Source: Lutraria lutraria
Taxonomy: Eukaryota; Mollusca; Bivalvia; Venerida; Mactridae
NCBI GenBank assembly: GCA_964023205.1
Contig: OZ026841.1
Coordinates: 33,122,399 to 33,186,398 of the forward strand
Length of the DNA stretch: 64,000 bases
Reading direction: 5' to 3'
Part shown: positions 51,414-62,774 of the stretch, one piece after another
Layout: each line of letters opens with the position of its first letter
How positions within the stretch are numbered: position 1 is the stretch's first letter
The notes under the pieces: model-generated
The model's input: the letters and a program-made list of their open reading frames with translations, nothing else
Databases searched by the model: none
Told to the model about the DNA's origin: nothing
Program-made: the position numbers and the translations under genes

Positions 51414-51522
51414 GCCTGATTATCTCAGTTGATAGAGCATCTGACCTGCAAGCAGGAGGTCGAGGTTCAAACCCCATGACAGGTATATTATTATCCTCTT
51501 CCTATTACATGATGTTCACTGT
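51414..51522 (+). repeat. tRNA-derived SINE, family 2, copy B
   Basis: tRNA-like gcctgattatctcagttgat...gacaggt shares tgcaagcaggaggtcg with the copy at 133-240, then cctcttcctattaca as body. It lies just upstream of the first GOLGA7 coding exon. Confidence 0.75.
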
Positions 51523-51557
51523 TAATGTTATCTTATTTGTATCCTGTAGGTCAAAAG

Positions 51558-51677
51558 ATGGATGATTTGTCACGGATACCCGTGAGTCACTGTCCAAAAG
51601 TTTTTGTACAGAGGGACTACTCAAATGGCACACAGCTTAGTTTTCAAAATAAATTCCCACAAGATCTTGAAGGAAAG
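51558..51677 (+). CDS. GOLGA7: GOLGA7 coding exon 1
   Basis: ATG at 51558, 8 bp inside an exon whose acceptor (tatcctgtag) ends at 51549. 40 codons, ending EGK before gtatac. Encodes the beta-rich N terminus KVFVQRDYSNGTQLSFQNKF. Confidence 0.93.
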
Positions 51678-54600
51678 GTATACTGCATGGAGGCTTCATT
51701 CATATAATTTGTGTCTGACACCTTTTTTATCCTTGTTATGTAGTTCACTGGTCCAGTCTGGAAAATCATTAAAGCTACTCTGTTTATGATGTTTAATTTG
51801 GACAATGCATGCATACAACTTGTGTATTAATTTATCATGCTACTGATGTGTGACCCGTCTCTGTGGTCGAGTGGTTAAGGTGGCTGACTTCAAATCACTG
51901 TAACCTCTCACTGATTGAGGGTCGTGGTTCGAGCCCCACTACCAACCATAATGTGAGAAAGTAGGCAGATCATCTGAGATGCTTACAGAGGATGGGAGAA
52001 TAGTAAGTACTGGTTCTTCCCAGGAGCGATGCTTAGGTGAACTGTCCACCTTATATGACTTTGACTGTTGAAAAAGGGGCATAAAACCCGATATAAACAA
52101 ACAAATACTGATATGTGCTATGTCCAAGCAATTCAATTTTACTGTAGCCCTGTCAGCTGATTTAAGATATTTTTGGTTTCGTAATGAGCAATGGATTTGT
52201 CAGACACTAATATTCTATATCATAAAAATGATTTAAAATATAAAAAAAACACTTACCGGTATTGATATTATTTTAGAAAATTAGTTTGATTAAAAAATTA
52301 TCAAAATCTCATTGTTTTATGATTTATCTATAACCATGTTTAAGGCTGAGACCAAAATTACTGGTAGTCGACACTAAATAATTTTTGGGTGTTAATGCAA
52401 TTATCATTATGCAGGGGTGTCCATATTCAAATTCAGTACATCCGGATTTATCTGTCCTGAAAGAGCTATGAAATCTGAGCAAAATAAAAGCTATTTGATG
52501 AAAATATCCCAAGAAATGACAAAGTTATGGCCAATTTAATCTGCTCTGAAGGATTTTCTTTAATACAAACTGAGTTAAATATAGTAACAATGTGGATGGA
52601 GGCCTCTTGTATGGCAAAAATGGTCGGCCATGCATGATTTCATGGATTTTTAATTTTCAAAACCTGCATTATATGATTGTAAGGATTTATGATGAAAACT
52701 ATACAATTTAGTAACACCATGCAACAATTGCCCTGTTTTTACTTTGTTTACAGATTGATGCCTCTACATTCCAAGACACAATTAATACTCTAAACAGAAT
52801 GTACTTAGAGGCTGAAACACTTAACAGTAAGACTTACTGTGAAAGCTGCCTCGCCTGTCTTACAGCTTACTTATCTTACATCTGCTTTGATACCCACTAT
52901 GAAAAGGTACCATAGTGAAATTATGTGTAGTTTTTGCGCAACGTGTTTTTATTTTGTAAAAGTAAAGAAATCATTAACTACAGTTTTACGTTAGAGTTTA
53001 TTTGAACAAGATCTGATTTATTTAATGCGAAACCTCTTAGTTGTCATGTTCATATGGACATGCAGAGAACTATATAATAGTCTATAACCTGAGGTGGGAT
53101 TTAGTGATATTGTTAATAAGAATATAAATATATTGATTTCCTGGAGTTTGGTTCCTACATTCAGGGTTTTCATTAGACATAAAAAAGGTCATAAAAAATT
53201 GTCTGGCAATCAATGAATATTTTTTTCAACTTTAAATTTAATTGATATATGTCGTACATGAATGACTATAAAAATGAAGTTAATAAGGAAAGCCATATGG
53301 CATTTATAAAGAAAAAATCTTGCACTTTTATATGCCTATTTGAAAAACAAGTCATATTACGGGAACACCCATGGTGGGCGGGTTGGAAGGCGGGCGGGCG
53401 TCATCAACAACAATTTCTGCTCTCTAATTCAATCAGTTAACTTTTATTGGATCCTCATCGAACTTGATGGAAATGTTTATGGCCATGAGATTTCAGTCAA
53501 GTTCAATAACCAGCCCAATTGGTCCAGGAACTTCTGAGTTATGGCCCTTGATGGGCATATTTTGTGACCAGGCACTCTTTTTTAGCTCACCAGAGCACGA
53601 ATGTGCTCAGGGTGAGCTTTTGTGATCGCCCTGCGTCCATCGTGCGTCGTTTGTCGTGAAGCGGCGTCAACTTTTACTTAAAACAACATCTCCTCCTACA
53701 CCGCTATTCCGATTGCAACCAAACTTTGCTGAAATGATCCTTGGGTGGTCCCCTTTCAAAATTGTTCAAAAAATTAAATTTCATTAAAAACTCTGGTTGC
53801 TATGGCAACAAATAGAAAAAACTTTAAAAATCTTCTTGTCCGAAACCACAGGGCCTAGAGCTGAGATATTTGGTATGTAGCATTGTCTGATGGAACTCTA
53901 CAAAGTTTGTTCAAATTATTCCCCTGGGGTCAAAATTGGCTCCGCCCCGGGGGTAACTTGATTTTACAAAGACTTATATAGGAAATTTAAAAAATCTTCT
54001 TGTCAAAAACTACAATGCCTAGAGCTTTGATATTTAGTGTGTAGCATAGTCTAGTGGACCTCTACCAAGTTTGTTCAAATTATTGCCCTAGGGTCAAAAT
54101 TGGCCCCGCCCTGGGGGTCACTTGATTTATATAGACTTATATAGGAAAATTTAAAAAATCTTCTTCTCCGAAACCGCAAGGCCTAGAGCTTAGATATTTT
54201 GTATGTGGCATTGTCTAGTGGACCTCTACCAAGTTTGTTCAAATTATGGCCCCGGGGTCAAAATTGGCCCAGCCCTGGGGTTTATTCTATTTTATATAGG
54301 AAAATTTAAAAAATGTTCTTCTCCGAAACCACAAGGCCTAGAGCTTAGATATTTGGCATATAGCATTGTCTAGTGGACCTCTACCAAGTTTGTTCAAATT
54401 ATTGCCCTAGGGTCAAAATTGGCCCCGCCCCAGGGGTCACTTGATTTATATAGACTTATATAGGAAAATTTAAAAAATCTTCTTCTCCGAAACCGCAAGG
54501 CCTAGAGCTTAGATATTTTGTATGTGGCATTGTCTAGTGGACCTCTACCAAGTTTGTTCAAATTATGGCCCCGGGGTCAAAATTGGCCCTGCCCTGGGGT

Positions 54601-56194
54601 TTATTCTATTTTATATGGGAAAATTTGAAAAATCTTCTTCTCCTAAACCACAAGGCCTAGAGCTAAGATATTTGGTATGTAGCATTGTCTAGTGGACCTC
54701 TACCAAGTTTGTTCAAATTATTGCTTTAGGGTCAAAATTGGCCCCGTCCTTGGGGGCATTTGATTTATATAGACTTATATAGGAAAATTTTAAAAATCTT
54801 CTCCGAAACCGCAAGGCCTAGAGCTTAGATATTTTGTATGTGGCATTATCTAGTGGACCTCTACCAAGTTTGTTCAAATTATGGCCCCGGGGTCAAAATT
54901 GGCCCTGCCCTGGGGTTTATTCTATTTCATATAGGAAAATTTGAAAAATCTTCTCAGCCTAGAGCTAAGATATTTGGTATGTAGCATTGTCTAGTGAACC
55001 TCTACCAAGTTTGTTCAAATTATTGCTTTAGGGTCAAAATATGCCCCGCCCCGGGGATCACTTGATTTATATATATAAGGCTTATGTAGGAAAATTTAAA
55101 AAATCTTTTCCGAAACCACAAGGCCTAGAGTTAAGATATTTTGTATGTAGTATTGTCTAGCAGACCTCTTCCAAATTTGTTCATATTATGGCCCTAGGGT
55201 AAAAATTGGCCCTGACCTTAGGGTCACTTGATTTTACTTGGACTCGTGTAGAAATATTTTAACAATGTTTGTCTCCAAATGACCTTTTTTCCTGGTGAGC
55301 ATTTATAGGGCCATCATGGCCCTCTTGTCTTTTATTCTTCAGATGCTTAAAAAGATACGCCATTACATTGATGAACAAAACAAGAATGTATATGTACCAC
55401 GTGGGTTGATGATAATAGATCCTGTAGAGAGAGGACTGCGAGTTGTATCCTTTACTTTGTATTAAAGTTTAACTCAATACGTTTTCCGTAACTGTCATGA
55501 GTGGTTAACAAAATGGGATATTGTCTTGTATTAAAATACTTACCATTTCATTATTTGAATAATTTTAGCTGTGTTACAGTATTTATGGTTAGTTATGATG
55601 TATTTTCATTTTTCTTAGAATTGTATTACTGAGTTGGTTATGCTAGGAAAGGAATCATACAATATAATCTGGTAAACTAATTACTAAACATTTTGACAGT
55701 GAATTGAACCTTTGGCTAGACTTTGCTAACAAGAACTTCTATCTTCCAGCTCTGATTTATCATTTCATACACCACTGTTTATACTGGTGTACTGGTCAAA
55801 TACTTGTTATAATGTTATTCATAAATAGCTTATATCCCACAATTTACAAGCACACTTCTTATACTGAGAACATACTGATTTTATCTTTGATTAGAATTAA
55901 GCCTATATTGATTTTTAACAGCCCATTTGACAGCTATTGTCATTTCAGAGCCACCTCTAAGAAAGAGGGGACAGTAGACTCTTGAAAATATGGCATGCGC
56001 ATCCCTGATCTCATCAAATCTTGAATAAAAATTTCTTAATGTTTCCTGAATATAAGGACCATAACTCAATCCCCTTTAAAATTAGACATTTCAGTATCTA
56101 ATACACAATTATTAAAGCAACAAATCTTGTTTTCCTTAACTCATATTTTCAGCTTGAAATCTGTGTTTTAAATGATTCAAATGGAGGGAGATAG
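51558..56194 (+). CDS. GOLGA7: Golgin subfamily A member 7 (GCP16/ERF4-like), complete
   Basis: Partner subunit of the DHHC9 palmitoyltransferase (the Erf2-Erf4 pair of yeast), which S-acylates Ras-type proteins at the Golgi. Coding exons: 51558-51677, 52754-52906, 55343-55444, 56153-56194; 120+153+102+42 = 417 nt, 138 aa plus TAG, all junctions phase 0 and GT-AG. Human GOLGA7 is 137 aa. Conserved blocks: KVFVQRDYSNGT, FPQDLEGK, DTINTLNRMYLEAE, YCESCLACLTAY, THYEKMLKKIRHYIDEQN, PRGLMIIDPVERGLRV, LEICVLNDSNGGR. The CLAC cysteines (72, 75) match those reported acylated in mammalian GCP16. SINEs sit upstream and in intron 1; a large repeat block fills intron 2. Candidate poly(A) signals: 56577-56582 and 56856-56861. 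Confidence 0.96.
51855..52108 (+). repeat. Full-length SINE with class II tRNA head (family 3, copy A)
   Basis: The head gtctctgtggtcgagtggtt and a long variable arm (ctgtaacctctcactgattg agggtc) indicate a Ser/Leu-class tRNA ancestor. T arm gtggttcgagcccc. The body has gtactggttcttcccaggag, and the tail ataaaacccgatataaacaa is A-rich. In GOLGA7 intron 1. Confidence 0.88.
52754..52906 (+). CDS. GOLGA7: GOLGA7 coding exon 2
   Basis: Acceptor tttacag, donor gtacca. 51 codons: IDASTFQDTINTLNRMYLEA...YCESCLACLTAYLSYICFD THYEK, the core of the family with the CxxCLAC acylation cluster. Confidence 0.96.
53366..53583 (+). repeat. Mollusc-type dispersed repeat abutting the tandem-repeat element
   Basis: gggcgggcgggcgtcatcaa, tggatcctcatcgaacttga, ataaccagcccaattggtcc and gagttatggcccttgatggg form a dispersed-repeat-like block recognised by resemblance to bivalve repeats. 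It runs directly into the hairpin at 53584. Confidence 0.5.
53584..55328 (+). mobile_element. Helentron/pearl-like non-autonomous element with nine ~160-bp core repeats
   Basis: The 5' end is a hairpin: agctcacc...gagcac/gtgctc...ggtgagct. The 3' end is tagggccatcatggccctcttgt with a gggccat/atggccc stem. Between them gcctagag recurs at 53853, 54017, 54181, 54336, 54500, 54655, 54816, 54957 and 55123. There is no coding capacity. T flanks both ends and no target duplication is evident, as for Helentron-type insertions (inference). Located in GOLGA7 intron 2. Confidence 0.75.
55343..55444 (+). CDS. GOLGA7: GOLGA7 coding exon 3
   Basis: Acceptor ttttattcttcag, donor gtatcc. 34 codons: MLKKIRHYIDEQNKNVYVPR and GLMIIDPVERGLRV. 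The initial Met is internal to the protein. The repeat element at 53584-55328 ends only 14 bp before the exon. Confidence 0.95.
56153..56194 (+). CDS. GOLGA7: GOLGA7 coding exon 4
   Basis: Acceptor tcatattttcag. Encodes LEICVLNDSNGGR and TAG, aligning with the family C terminus (IEITIYED...SGR). Confidence 0.92.
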   Translation, partial: LEICVLNDSNGGR

Positions 56195-59100
56195 AAATGA
56201 ATCATGGAACAAAGTTTATTTTGATTATTTTTCTGTCTATTTCTATCAGCATAACATTGTGGACTATGACTGATGAGAATGTAGGTTTTTAAGGTCGTAT
56301 AACTTGAGCATGTAGACCAGTCTAACAATACCTTTGGTCAATTCTTTGTTTCTAGAAAATAACCAGACTCGGAGGTTAGGATTTATAGGCCGGTCATCAA
56401 GCTCAGTTCAGACAGCAATCTGTGAAGAATTCCAGTTAAATGTTTTAAAAGTGTTAAAACTGTTTTCACTCATTCATTTTAAGGCATATTTTGTACATTT
56501 TCTGTCTGTTTTAACAGAACTGAGAAGAAAGAATTCTCTTAAAGTTCTAGAATTCATATTGTTACAAAGTTTTTGTAATAAAACACCTTTAATGTTTTGT
56601 CAATGTTTTCATTTGTATTTTGAAGTCACGAGAATGGAATGATTGTCTGTATGTATGTACTAACTCAATTTCCTGAAATAAGGAAGTTTAATGAAGACTT
56701 TATAGAGGTTTATGAATTGTTACTGTGTATCATGTGTATTACAAATGTATAAGACATTTTCCCTTCTATTTAAAGGGTCTAGACTCCATATTTTTGTATC
56801 ATATTCTAGATTCAATGATCATTGAGCTTAATTACCAAATAGTTTGTTTATATGAAATAAATATAATTTGTAATGAAGTGAAAGTGTGGTATGATCACGT
56901 TAGAGTCTGCTAGTGCTTCATTCATATGTATTAGATTGAAATTAAGCTGTAAAGGCACTTGCTACTTTTAGATTTCCTTCCTATGATATTTGTAAGTTAT
57001 AGCTTGAGTTTAGTCCCTTTATTGAATCAGTCTGTGAAATTAAGATTTGAAATGTGGTTTCCCGAAACAGAAATTTTAGCTGCTTTTGCTTTGTTTTATT
57101 AATGAAAAGTTGTTTGTCCGAACCAAAATTTTGGTTGTCCGACAACAGGTCAACAGGACAACTGCTAATTTCACAGACTGTTGAATGATGTACTATTTTC
57201 TTTCAGTATATAAGTATGTGTAGAAAAAACATCAGAGATTACATTTTTGCTCCTGTTTCATGCTCAGAAAATATGGGTACATTGTTGAACTAGTCATTCA
57301 GGCAAATATATACAATGACCTTTCTATTTTTTTATGGCATGCTTGCTTTGTTAAAATGAATTAAGTATTGTTCCGTTGTAACAGCTGATTTTTATTCACA
57401 GATCAATCAGTTGATAAAATTTATATTTCATGGATGACTATAAGGTTGTATGTTTGATTTGTAATTATAATAGTAATGCATTGCTATTATGTAAAAATGA
57501 TATTAAATCATAGGATTATTTTTCTTGATTGATGTTTATTCAAACCTAAACAATTAGTTGAAAAAACTTTCAATTTTTTATCACTTCAGTTGGATGAAGA
57601 CCTATAATACCGTTTAAGATATACTTCTGACAATTTAATAGAAAATTAATTTCCTGACATTTTCTGTAATATTAATACATCATTTGAATATTTGTAAACA
57701 ATTGTTTCCGTCTTTTTATTCCAACTAAAAGATCTTACATATTTGTTTTTCTATCATACATAAACTTATTAAGAAAGATTCACTTGATTTAATGCACTTC
57801 ATTTGTAGAATGCAGGGGTACAAGAGGTATTACTTATTTAAAGATCAGCTGATAAGAATATGATTATATATTGTGATTGGTAGTCTGTTGACTGATTCCG
57901 TGGAAAATTTTAGCTGTAAGACTAGATTTTAAATCTACTAATTGAAGTTTTGTTCTTTATTTTCTTTTACAGTTTATTTACCCGATGTCTTATAATAACA
58001 AATACCAAAATCTATTATGATATAAGTCCTTGTTAAGAACAATCATTTGGATGTCTCATAATTCCTTTAAATTCAGCTGACACATTGTAGATTTTCTATA
58101 GCTAAGCTGTCCCCACACATTTATTATTCTGAGATGGCATCATGATCTCTGGTGGAATTCTTCAGGAGGAATGTTTTGGTATAATTGTAAACTGACAACA
58201 CTGATTTGGGCAACTGAATCATTATTTGATATTTCTGACGCTGTTTAAAACAAAGTAAAATTTAAAGTCTTAAAATTTGACATGCTGATACCAAAATCTA
58301 TTATGATATAAGTCCTTGTTAAGAACAATCATTTGCAACATTTTGCTGTCAGTTATGGAAATCATTCTTTCAAAAAGGTTTCATTTTATTACAATTATAT
58401 TTTTCATCAGCTTATCATAACTGTGAATGTCGGGGCTAGTAAAAAGTCACTGAAGCATCACATAATCCTTATCATATTGTAGATTTATCTTCACTTTGCT
58501 ATTGTTTATTGCAATATTAAAACAGTTTATTTTGTATTATGTATTTCATGTAGTGTTATTTTGTGTATCAATCATTGATGTAGAACTATGTATGTATGAT
58601 CGTGTTAGCTTCATTATAATATTATTTTTGTTTTTAAGCTTCTGTGATTAAATATGGTATTGTAGTTACATGTTCTTGTTGTTTATAAGTTATAACACCC
58701 CTGATAAGATATGAAACACGTTCAGGCTTTGTCCCTGAATCTGTGGGTTCCATGTCTGATTTTCCTTTCAGTTATCTAATATGGGAGATAAACCTGATAT
58801 TACTTTGCTTAAAATAATTACAGTTCTCTCCCTTAGATTTAAATATTTTCTGATTCCTGCATTCCTATAATGCACTTATATTTCCCATTAAGCTGTGTCA
58901 TTCTTGTACACACAGTAAGTCTTGTATATTGACTATTTTGTATATGTAGGTCCTTAGGAAGCAATTACAGATTGGGGGCGAGGGAGACGTACGAAAAGTA
59001 GCCCCTTTTGGTTACCGTTGCAGCCGAATTATTGGGGGGGGGGGGGGACTTGGGCTCTAGATTTGTACGTCCCTGATATTTGTTTCATAGTTGTATCTTG

Positions 59101-59325
59101 CATTTTACTTCTGCACTGATAATTTTGAGAAGTCTATGGTCGCTGGGAAAGATAAGGGTAGGTTAGGTAATGGGGAACAATTATTTCTCTGAGAAACGTG
59201 ACTGTTCCATATGGATCCTGCAAATTTACTCAACCTACTGTCAGTGCAGACTAGGTATGCTTTGTAAGGTCTATTAATGGTTAACTGAAGTATATGTATG
59301 TCATCACTTAGCGACCATCACGTTA
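56195..59325 (+). other. Probable long 3' UTR of GOLGA7 and flank
   Basis: No coding signal. Candidate poly(A) signals at 56577 and 56856; the true end is unknown. Contains the 48-bp direct repeat pair and a G13 run near 59034 with short inverted repeats around it (gacgtac / gtacgtc). Confidence 0.5.
58002..58335 (+). repeat. Exact 48-bp direct repeat, 286 bp apart
   Basis: 58002-58049 and 58288-58335 are identical (ataccaaaatctattatgat...caatcatttg). Flanks differ at once on both sides. Confidence 0.95.
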
Positions 59326-59402
59326 GACCTGCCTCTGGGGTTAAGTGGCTAATGTTGACTTCAAATTACTGTAACCTCTCACAGATATAGAGGGTCGTAG
59401 GT
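59326..59402 (+). repeat. SINE family 3, copy B, head half
   Basis: Matches the head of 51855-52108 (gacttcaaattactgtaacc and agggtcgtagg) and stops inside the T arm, where the 2,185-bp element begins. Its tail half resumes at 61588. Confidence 0.88.
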
Positions 59403-61587
59403 CATGTCCAACTTTGGCGGACATGGCCTTATCGAGTATCTGATCAATTTTCAAGGGAAACAACTACAATTCCGGGGTTTATATGCAGTCTACATATTGT
59501 TACCCTCCTTGCTAGCGTTTTGCTGACTTTATTAGGGGGTCATAAAATAATAAAATCAGTCACGCGTAACAGATAAAATCTGTTATCTTAATTGATCCAA
59601 AAATCGATATTTCACTGTATTACTTTTGGATCTCTGATAAGACTTGAGCATGTCCCAACTATTATGTACGTCGTTAAAATGGACAGAAACGTATATGATA
59701 TTGACATTAATTTGTTTCATCAGTAAAATTAATTTTGAAAATGCGGATATCATGAAAAGACAAAATTCAAGAATCCTAGTAATAATTATGTTATTGTATG
59801 CACAGTCAAATAGTAATTTGATTCTATTCTGCATATAAACACTTTGTTTTTCTTTTCTTAATAAAAGTCGGTTAGTAGATATATGGACTTTATTTGACTT
59901 TTGAAAGTATATGGGAAGGTAAAAAGGAGAAAGAGGATTTTCCATTCCTCGGATAAAATCATGAAAATGTCTAAGGTCGCGGGATAAAATAAATTAGGGT
60001 CGATCGAGTAACCAGAAATGTTGCACTATGTCGCACGTCTTGTAGGTCAGTGATTATAAATGAAATTACTTCCAAATCCATTACAACCTTCAGTAACTGT
60101 TGCAGATATTTATTTCCATCACAAAATAGAAAAATACGAATGATATTAAGCTATAGACCTGGTGTATAAACAGTACAATCAATTTCTGCAATTTTATGGC
60201 AATTTCCATCCGTCTTGATTGAAATGATATCTAACAAATATAACTCGATGTGCCCAATTGTTTGAGTCAATGTGAGACGCGTAAAAACAATAATCAGGTA
60301 AAGTTAGCAACCATATAAAGGGATCTCAAAAATATGATTTTATTATCCGTCCTTTTGTTTACACATCATTGAAAAAATAAATATACAAAGTAGGTAATCT
60401 ATATTATTTTATGACATGTTTTTATAAGTGACATGTGGACGTATGCCAAAATGATATATTTAGCTTATTATAATTTATTATATTATCAAAAATGAATTAA
60501 TAGTAAATTTCATTTAATGAAATATCATCGTCTGTTTAAGGCCCATTAGAACAACAGATGAAATGATAGTAAAATATAAGAAATATATATTACTTGATCT
60601 GTAACAATATCTACATAATGCCTTCCATTAGGCATATCTCATAAAATAGTTTTTAGATGCTTTTTCTTATTTTTTGTAACATGATTAAAAAATACTGTGC
60701 TGTATTTCTATATGTACTTTGTGATAAAAAATGGAACATTTTTATTGCAAATAAAAGTCAGTTTCACATCTGTCTAGGTAAAATAAGACCTACTTCAATG
60801 CATCCAAAAAGCTAATAGTGAAAACCATTTTTTAATTATGTTATATTTTCTATAATATCAACAAATTGGGTTATAAATATCGATTTTGCTTTTTATTCGG
60901 AAGTAAAGTAAAATATTTCACAAATTGTAATATGTTTTAGTCTTCAACCTCAATTATCCTAAAACCAGCTGATTCAACGCATCCGATTTTTATTACCCTG
61001 TATAATGCATCATGCTGTGACTGTATATACATGGATACCTAATCAGCAGATATGATCATCGCCAAATGCACGTTGTTTCCGTAAACGTACGTAAATATCC
61101 GAGATTTGTCGAACGATTGACGAATTGAACTTGAAAAAATCTAAGGGGTAGTTTTAAAAAACATCAAAAGGGTCGAAGAAGATATTATTTGATTGTTTTC
61201 ATATTTTACATGGTGAAAGAAATTAAATTTTCAAAACGAATGCAATGAGTACAAATTTGATCACATTTCCCCCAAAAGAGTTATGATGCTGAAAATATCA
61301 AATTTTCATTGAAAAATCTACCAATTTTACGCTTTTTACATTGAATATAGAGGGAATCGATAGGTGTCTTTTTCAAACGCAAAAGGGTCGAAGAAAGCAT
61401 TAATTTAAAATAATAAAAAATACACCATTAGAAAGATAAAAGATTAAATAAACTTTTGTGATGAGTACAAATTTCGTATTTTAAATAGAATAAAAGTTAT
61501 GACGATTATAGTGAAAATCCCCTTCTTTGTTTAATGTAAATTTTTTATCGATTTTCCAAATCAGCATGTCCACGAAAGTTGGGTATG
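59403..61587. mobile_element. 2,185-bp element with palindromic 23-bp terminal inverted repeats
   Basis: Left end CATGTCC-AACTTTGGC-GGACATG (59403-59425). Right end CATGTCC-ACGAAAGTT-GGGTATG (61565-61587), the near reverse complement of the left (17 of 23 positions by eye). Each end is itself an inverted repeat, 7-bp arms around 9 bp. It splits a SINE cleanly between 59402 and 61588. The interior is AT-rich with no long frame (best 120 codons, no domain). It carries a degenerate ~215-bp tandem duplication (aaaagggtcgaagaa at 61166 and 61381). Confidence 0.85.
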
Positions 61588-61760
61588 TTCGAGCCTGCTA
61601 CTGACCATGTCTCTTTATATGAGATAGTAGGCAGTTGCTTACGGAGGATAGGTGTCTAGTACTGGTTCTTCCCAAGAACGATGGTTAGGTGAACTGTCCG
61701 CCTCATATGACTCGAAAAGTGTCGAAAAGGGCCGTATAAAACTTAATATAAGCAAAAACT
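61588..61760 (+). repeat. SINE family 3, copy B, tail half
   Basis: Resumes at ttcgagcc within the T arm, then agtactggttcttcccaaga, ggttaggtgaactgtccgcc, ending in an A-rich tail. Completes the head at 59326-59402. Confidence 0.88.
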
Positions 61761-62571
61761 ACCACTCGGTTAACACAACCATTTTTTCTAGACCGAGTTT
61801 CTATATTTCAACGTAATGAGTCAACCTCAATATTTTTAAGACCCATTCTTGACCAAATATATTTGAACTTGAAAATTAGACCACATGTGCATCAGTATTG
61901 ACACCGATGTTTTAACTTGATAACGAGAACAAACTAATACTGAGAGCGATTTTTGGTCCCCGGAAGAGGTCTTAGATTAGAGGTTTTACTATTTTCAATT
62001 GTGTGGCAACATATTCTGTCAAATAAAACAAATTCATTATGTCATCATATTGCAATACTCAGCAGTTTTATTCTTGGCCAACAATAAACACAAAGATGAA
62101 TCGAGTGATAATATACAAATAATGATTATAGGAGTCTGATTGCGAGTGTCATGGCGTGGAAATCATTCATTTACCCTTTCTGAAATGAAGAAAAGTAAAT
62201 GGCTAGCAATTTAATATACATGTACTGGCTAATAATTTGTATTATGTTTAACGGAATCACTTATTAATGAAATTTGAAGACCAAAATCGCTATGTTTACA
62301 AGTGTCACGATAATAATATGATAGCGTATACATCCAACAAGTGGTTCAAAAACTGTCTGTCGCAAAAATTATTATTTCTATACATACTACATGTGTATTT
62401 ATCATTTTTACCGGCGAGTATTCTGTGCTTTCGATCAATTACTGAATTTTCTTTAAAAACTTTTAAAGTTAGCTACAATGTCATATTCATGCGTTTATCG
62501 AATTTTATATTCATGTACCAAGGTGCTTGAATATTCATGTATGTAAAATGCTGTGTAAAAAATTATCGGAT
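61761..62571. other. Gene-free interval
   Basis: AT-rich; may include the 3' UTR of the glycine-rich gene on the minus strand. Nothing else supported. Confidence 0.5.
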
Positions 62572-62774
62572 TCATGATAAATATCGACTTGATACCTTTC
62601 CGTATTTGCGGGGATATCTTGGACGTCTGTATCCCCCTATGACACCGCCTATACCTCCACAACCACGAGGTCCACAGCCCGCCATCCCTCCTCCAATCAT
62701 CCCACCATATCCGCCATTAGAGCCGTATCCGCCGACCCCTCCAAATCCACCGTTTCTATAACCACCATTGTTTC
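62572..62774 (-). CDS. Gly-rich protein exon B
   Basis: 203 nt in frame with exon A, ending in TGA at 62574-62572. Contains the only two cysteines (CGPRGC). The plus strand shows a Pro-rich shadow frame. Confidence 0.7.

Noticed and set aside
59583..59945. 120-codon minus frame as a transposase
   Set aside because: Composition is AT-driven (Ile, Leu, Asn, Lys) with no catalytic motif visible.
62537..62761. Plus-strand proline-rich frame (PPIPPQPRGPQP...)
   Set aside because: It is the antisense of the Gly-rich exon B, which has matching splice phases; Gly codons read backwards give Pro.
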